Shown here piece by piece: positions 4,975 through 6,923 of a stretch of 6,923 bases of DNA. Position 1 is the stretch's first letter; each line of letters opens with the position of its first letter. Below the pieces are notes generated by a model. That model was not told the DNA's origin. It searched no databases and saw only the letters and a list, made by a program, of their open reading frames with translations. Source of the stretch: Deltaproteobacteria bacterium (GTDB taxonomy: Bacteria; Desulfobacterota_C; Deferrisomatia; Deferrisomatales; JACRMM01); the NCBI GenBank assembly GCA_016218905.1, contig JACRCS010000345.1, forward strand, positions 1-6,923, written 5' to 3'. A program made the position numbers and the translations under genes.

Positions 4975-6633
4975 ATGGTTCGGATTGTCGATGTCTCTCC
5001 TGGTCACTCCCTCTTCCAACTTATCTCGTCGGTCTGGAACGCTACTACTAACACCAACAATCGCGCGATGCACCGGCTCTGCACTCTCATGCGCAAAATG
5101 GGGGTGCAGAGCGCAATTGTCGAAACGCTCCCCTTCGAGACTCCCGAGTTGGTCGGTGAGAAGGAAGCTCTTGATACCTATTTCGGTGAGTCGCTAACGG
5201 CCGAGGTGTTCCGTCTTTCCTTCAGTAGGATTCCCGTCATAAACCCCGACGATATACTTCGCCTCCCATCCGAGGGCGCGATTCTCTCTAGCAGTATCGT
5301 CTTCAATCTACGTCCCTCGGGCAGGGATTGGTTCTCATATGTCTTCAGTTCCATTGTGGGTCGACCGAGACTCCAGGTGCCCGGAACTGAAGCATACCCC
5401 CTGCTCCTCAATAACTATATACATTCTTCCCAGACTTTCCGATGCCAGATCGCTTTGTCGCCCACCGAACGGGCTGAATTCAACATTGTCGGCACCTTCT
5501 TCTGCCAGCAGAATCTGTTTACTTCGAGGTGCGCACACGCTGCATTGTCTACAGCCCTAAATAACACAGTAGCCGGGGCTCACCAGTTGGTATATCCCCA
5601 CCACCTGAACAAAGTCCTAGGGTTAGCCTCGGGGAGTTCTTCAACAGGGCTACATCCTGGACTCAACAATCAAGACATCGCGGCGCTGGTGAGTTACTAT
5701 AATTTGCGTCTGGAGAGCAAGGAATACTTTTCTAGTATCGATGCAAATAACGGGTATGCAGACCACCTCTATCGGTACGTGGAAAGCGGATTCCCGTGCC
5801 TGTTGGGTTTCACCACTGCTATCGAACGGCATATCGTTCCCGTTGTGGGGCACACTTTGAACTCGGACATGTGGAGACCAGAAGCAGAGCCTGCTTACAA
5901 GCGGGTCGGACCAGTCTCCTACAGGCCGGCATCCCAGTGGGTGGACCACTTCATCGTCCACGACGATAACTTCGGGATGTATTTCTGTCTTCCGATTGAT
6001 GCTCTTCGAAGGGCGACGTTACCCTCTCATGATAAGCCTTTTAGGGCCTTCGCCGGGTTCACAATAACACCTCCCGAGGTTAAGAACCCGCCACAGATTT
6101 GCGAATGGGCCAGCTTGTCACTACTGCAACACTTCCTAGGAGCGTTGGTTCCCACCATGTACGGAACGCACTATTGGTTTAGGGAGCTTACCGGAGCTGT
6201 CCTGCAAGGCGGGGTGCGCCCGATGGTGGTGCGAACGCTCCTGGTCAAAAAGACGGACTACTTGCTTCATTTGGAGTTGAAGGACAACGAGGAAAACGTC
6301 TTCGGACCAGCCGAGATCGCGCTTCAGGTGGATCACCTGCCGGCCAGTTTTTGGCTGACTGAAGTTTCTATCCCTGACCTCTACACCGCAAATAAGACCA
6401 AGCTCGGAGACATCCTGTTCCGATCAGACCGAGAGCTCCCTGTCATCATGCCTGGTACGACGCAGCAGGACGCTGCTGCTCAATTGGACCAGTGGTCTTC
6501 CGAGAATTGGATCCAGGTACGCCTGCCTGGGCAGCTCGTCAAGCGGGGTGACTCTACTGCCCACCCGATGGTTGTCGGCTCGCACTACCCCGTCTTTAGG
6601 GTCCACGGAGAAGAACGCCCCCTGGAGTGGTAA
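4975..6633 (+). CDS. Unknown 552-residue protein with putative papain/C39-like cysteine-peptidase core
   Basis: I do not recognise the family by name. The central part has the order expected of papain-fold enzymes: FFCQQNLFTSRCAHAALSTAL (residues 175-195) with Cys186 at a helix start and Gln178/Gln179 upstream as an oxyanion-type residue; IERHIVPVVGHTLN (283-296) with His286 or His293; then HFIVHDDNFGMYFCLP (325-340) with Asp330/331. A C...H...D order with about 100 residues between Cys and His resembles C39-like peptidases or transglutaminase-like proteins. The first 170 residues and the last 190 match nothing I know. There is no signal peptide or transmembrane segment, so it is likely cytoplasmic. 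ATG 4975 with AGGGGG (4960-4965) nine bases upstream is preferred; an in-frame TTG at 4933 lies inside the terminator loop. Codon use is less GC-rich than the neighbours, indicating horizontal transfer. A role in defence or toxicity is possible but not shown. Confidence 0.7.
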   Translation: MVRIVDVSPGHSLFQLISSVWNATTNTNNRAMHRLCTLMRKMGVQSAIVETLPFETPELVGEKEALDTYFGESLTAEVFRLSFSRIPVINPDDILRLPSEGAILSSSIVFNLRPSGRDWFSYVFSSIVGRPRLQVPGTEAYPLLLNNYIHSSQTFRCQIALSPTERAEFNIVGTFFCQQNLFTSRCAHAALSTALNNTVAGAHQLVYPHHLNKVLGLASGSSSTGLHPGLNNQDIAALVSYYNLRLESKEYFSSIDANNGYADHLYRYVESGFPCLLGFTTAIERHIVPVVGHTLNSDMWRPEAEPAYKRVGPVSYRPASQWVDHFIVHDDNFGMYFCLPIDALRRATLPSHDKPFRAFAGFTITPPEVKNPPQICEWASLSLLQHFLGALVPTMYGTHYWFRELTGAVLQGGVRPMVVRTLLVKKTDYLLHLELKDNEENVFGPAEIALQVDHLPASFWLTEVSIPDLYTANKTKLGDILFRSDRELPVIMPGTTQQDAAAQLDQWSSENWIQVRLPGQLVKRGDSTAHPMVVGSHYPVFRVHGEERPLEW

Positions 6634-6792
6634 GAGCAGCCGGGCGGGGCTGGCGTCCTGACGGAAGGCGAGATCCGAGGCGTACTGCTTCGCACGTTGG
6701 CCGAACGGCTGGCGCTTCTCCTGATCGTCGATCCCGTGGACGCGGACCTTCACTTCCCGGCCGGCGCGGAGTTGCCGCTCCGTGATGCTCCT
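6634..6792 (-). pseudogene. Possible truncated minus-strand gene at the island's right edge
   Basis: Reading the minus strand from 6792 down to 6634, one frame has very high G/C at third codon positions and a protein-like sequence (ITERQLRAGREVKVRVHG, then IDDQEKRQPFGQRAKQYASD, then LAFRQDASPARLL). The frame stays open past 6633 but there becomes antisense of the 552-residue gene, so the natural C-terminus seems lost. A TGA (6795-6793) closes it upstream, and no proper ATG follows; only an in-frame GTG at 6753 exists. The V-x-V-R-V-H-G then ASDL...ARL pattern faintly recalls PilZ domains, but this is weak. It may be a remnant interrupted by the accessory DNA, or a chance open frame in GC-rich sequence. 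Confidence 0.25.
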
Positions 6793-6838
6793 TCAGCGTC
6801 CGAGCCTGCAGCGCCTTCCTCCTGATTCCAGCGACACG

Positions 6839-6922
6839 TCACTTCACACTCGATGGGCGCCCGCGGCCGCGGGGCGCCTTTGGTTCTGCCTTCGCGCGCG
6901 CCTCGACGAAGGACTCGAGCTT
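6839..6922 (-). CDS. Possible C-terminal end of a minus-strand gene (partial)
   Basis: The minus strand entering from the right edge reads 27 codons ending KAPRGRGRPSSVK and a TGA at 6841-6839. Third positions are mostly G or C, and a Lys/Arg/Pro-rich tail is a common protein end; RGRGRP is AT-hook-like. Too little is visible to name a family, and another frame on the same strand is also open here. Confidence 0.3.
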   Translation of the reverse strand, partial: KLESFVEARAKAEPKAPRGRGRPSSVK

Positions 6923-6923
6923 C

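Noticed and set aside
6634..6680. Possible attR copy of the tRNA-Pro 3' end in the GGGCGGGGCTGG stretch
   Set aside because: It shares only scattered G/C runs with the tRNA 3' end in either orientation, with no exact block long enough to be an attachment core.
1..6923. CRISPR array or insertion sequence
   Set aside because: I see no regularly spaced repeats beyond the 12-bp tandem pair, and no transposase or terminal inverted repeats.

Overview
The window suggests a very GC-rich, Gram-negative-type bacterium that makes periplasmic multiheme c-type cytochromes. Acidobacteriota or a myxobacterium/deltaproteobacterium-like lineage fits the gene content, but I cannot place it firmly. Codon third positions are strongly G/C across positions 1-4290 and again after about 6634. 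The stretch from about 4460 to 6633 is clearly more AT-rich and looks like accessory DNA placed downstream of a tRNA gene.

Layout: (a) 3-1445 (+), the 3' part of a UshA-like metallophosphoesterase-type protein fused to a four-heme CxxCH domain. It carries an in-frame TGA at 90-92 exactly where relatives have cysteine, followed by a good bacterial SECIS-like hairpin, so it is a strong selenoprotein candidate. (b) 1336-1980 (-), a TrmH-type tRNA 2'-O-methyltransferase, convergent with (a) and overlapping its tail; it is probably leaderless. (c) 2157-3767 (+), a soluble hybrid histidine kinase/receiver protein, overlapping by one base (d) 3767-4288 (+), a small HExxH protein. (e) 4338-4414 (+), tRNA-Pro(UGG) with encoded CCA and its own intrinsic terminator. 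(f) 4458-4703, intergenic DNA with a tandem 12-bp repeat and a promoter. (g) 4704-4895 (+), a 63-codon ORF followed by a terminator. (h) 4975-6633 (+), a 552-residue unrecognised protein with an apparent papain/C39-like Cys-His-Asp arrangement. (i) 6634-6923, GC-rich DNA with a possible truncated minus-strand gene and the end of another.

The GC-rich left half looks like ordinary chromosome: redox/phosphoesterase, tRNA modification, signalling and a tRNA. The kinase and HExxH protein form a translationally coupled pair. The accessory segment holds two genes of unknown role behind one promoter and separated by a terminator. The most notable items are the selenocysteine candidate and the orphan protease-like gene at the tRNA-Pro locus. 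No integrase, CRISPR array, IS element or duplicated tRNA 3' end is visible within the window.
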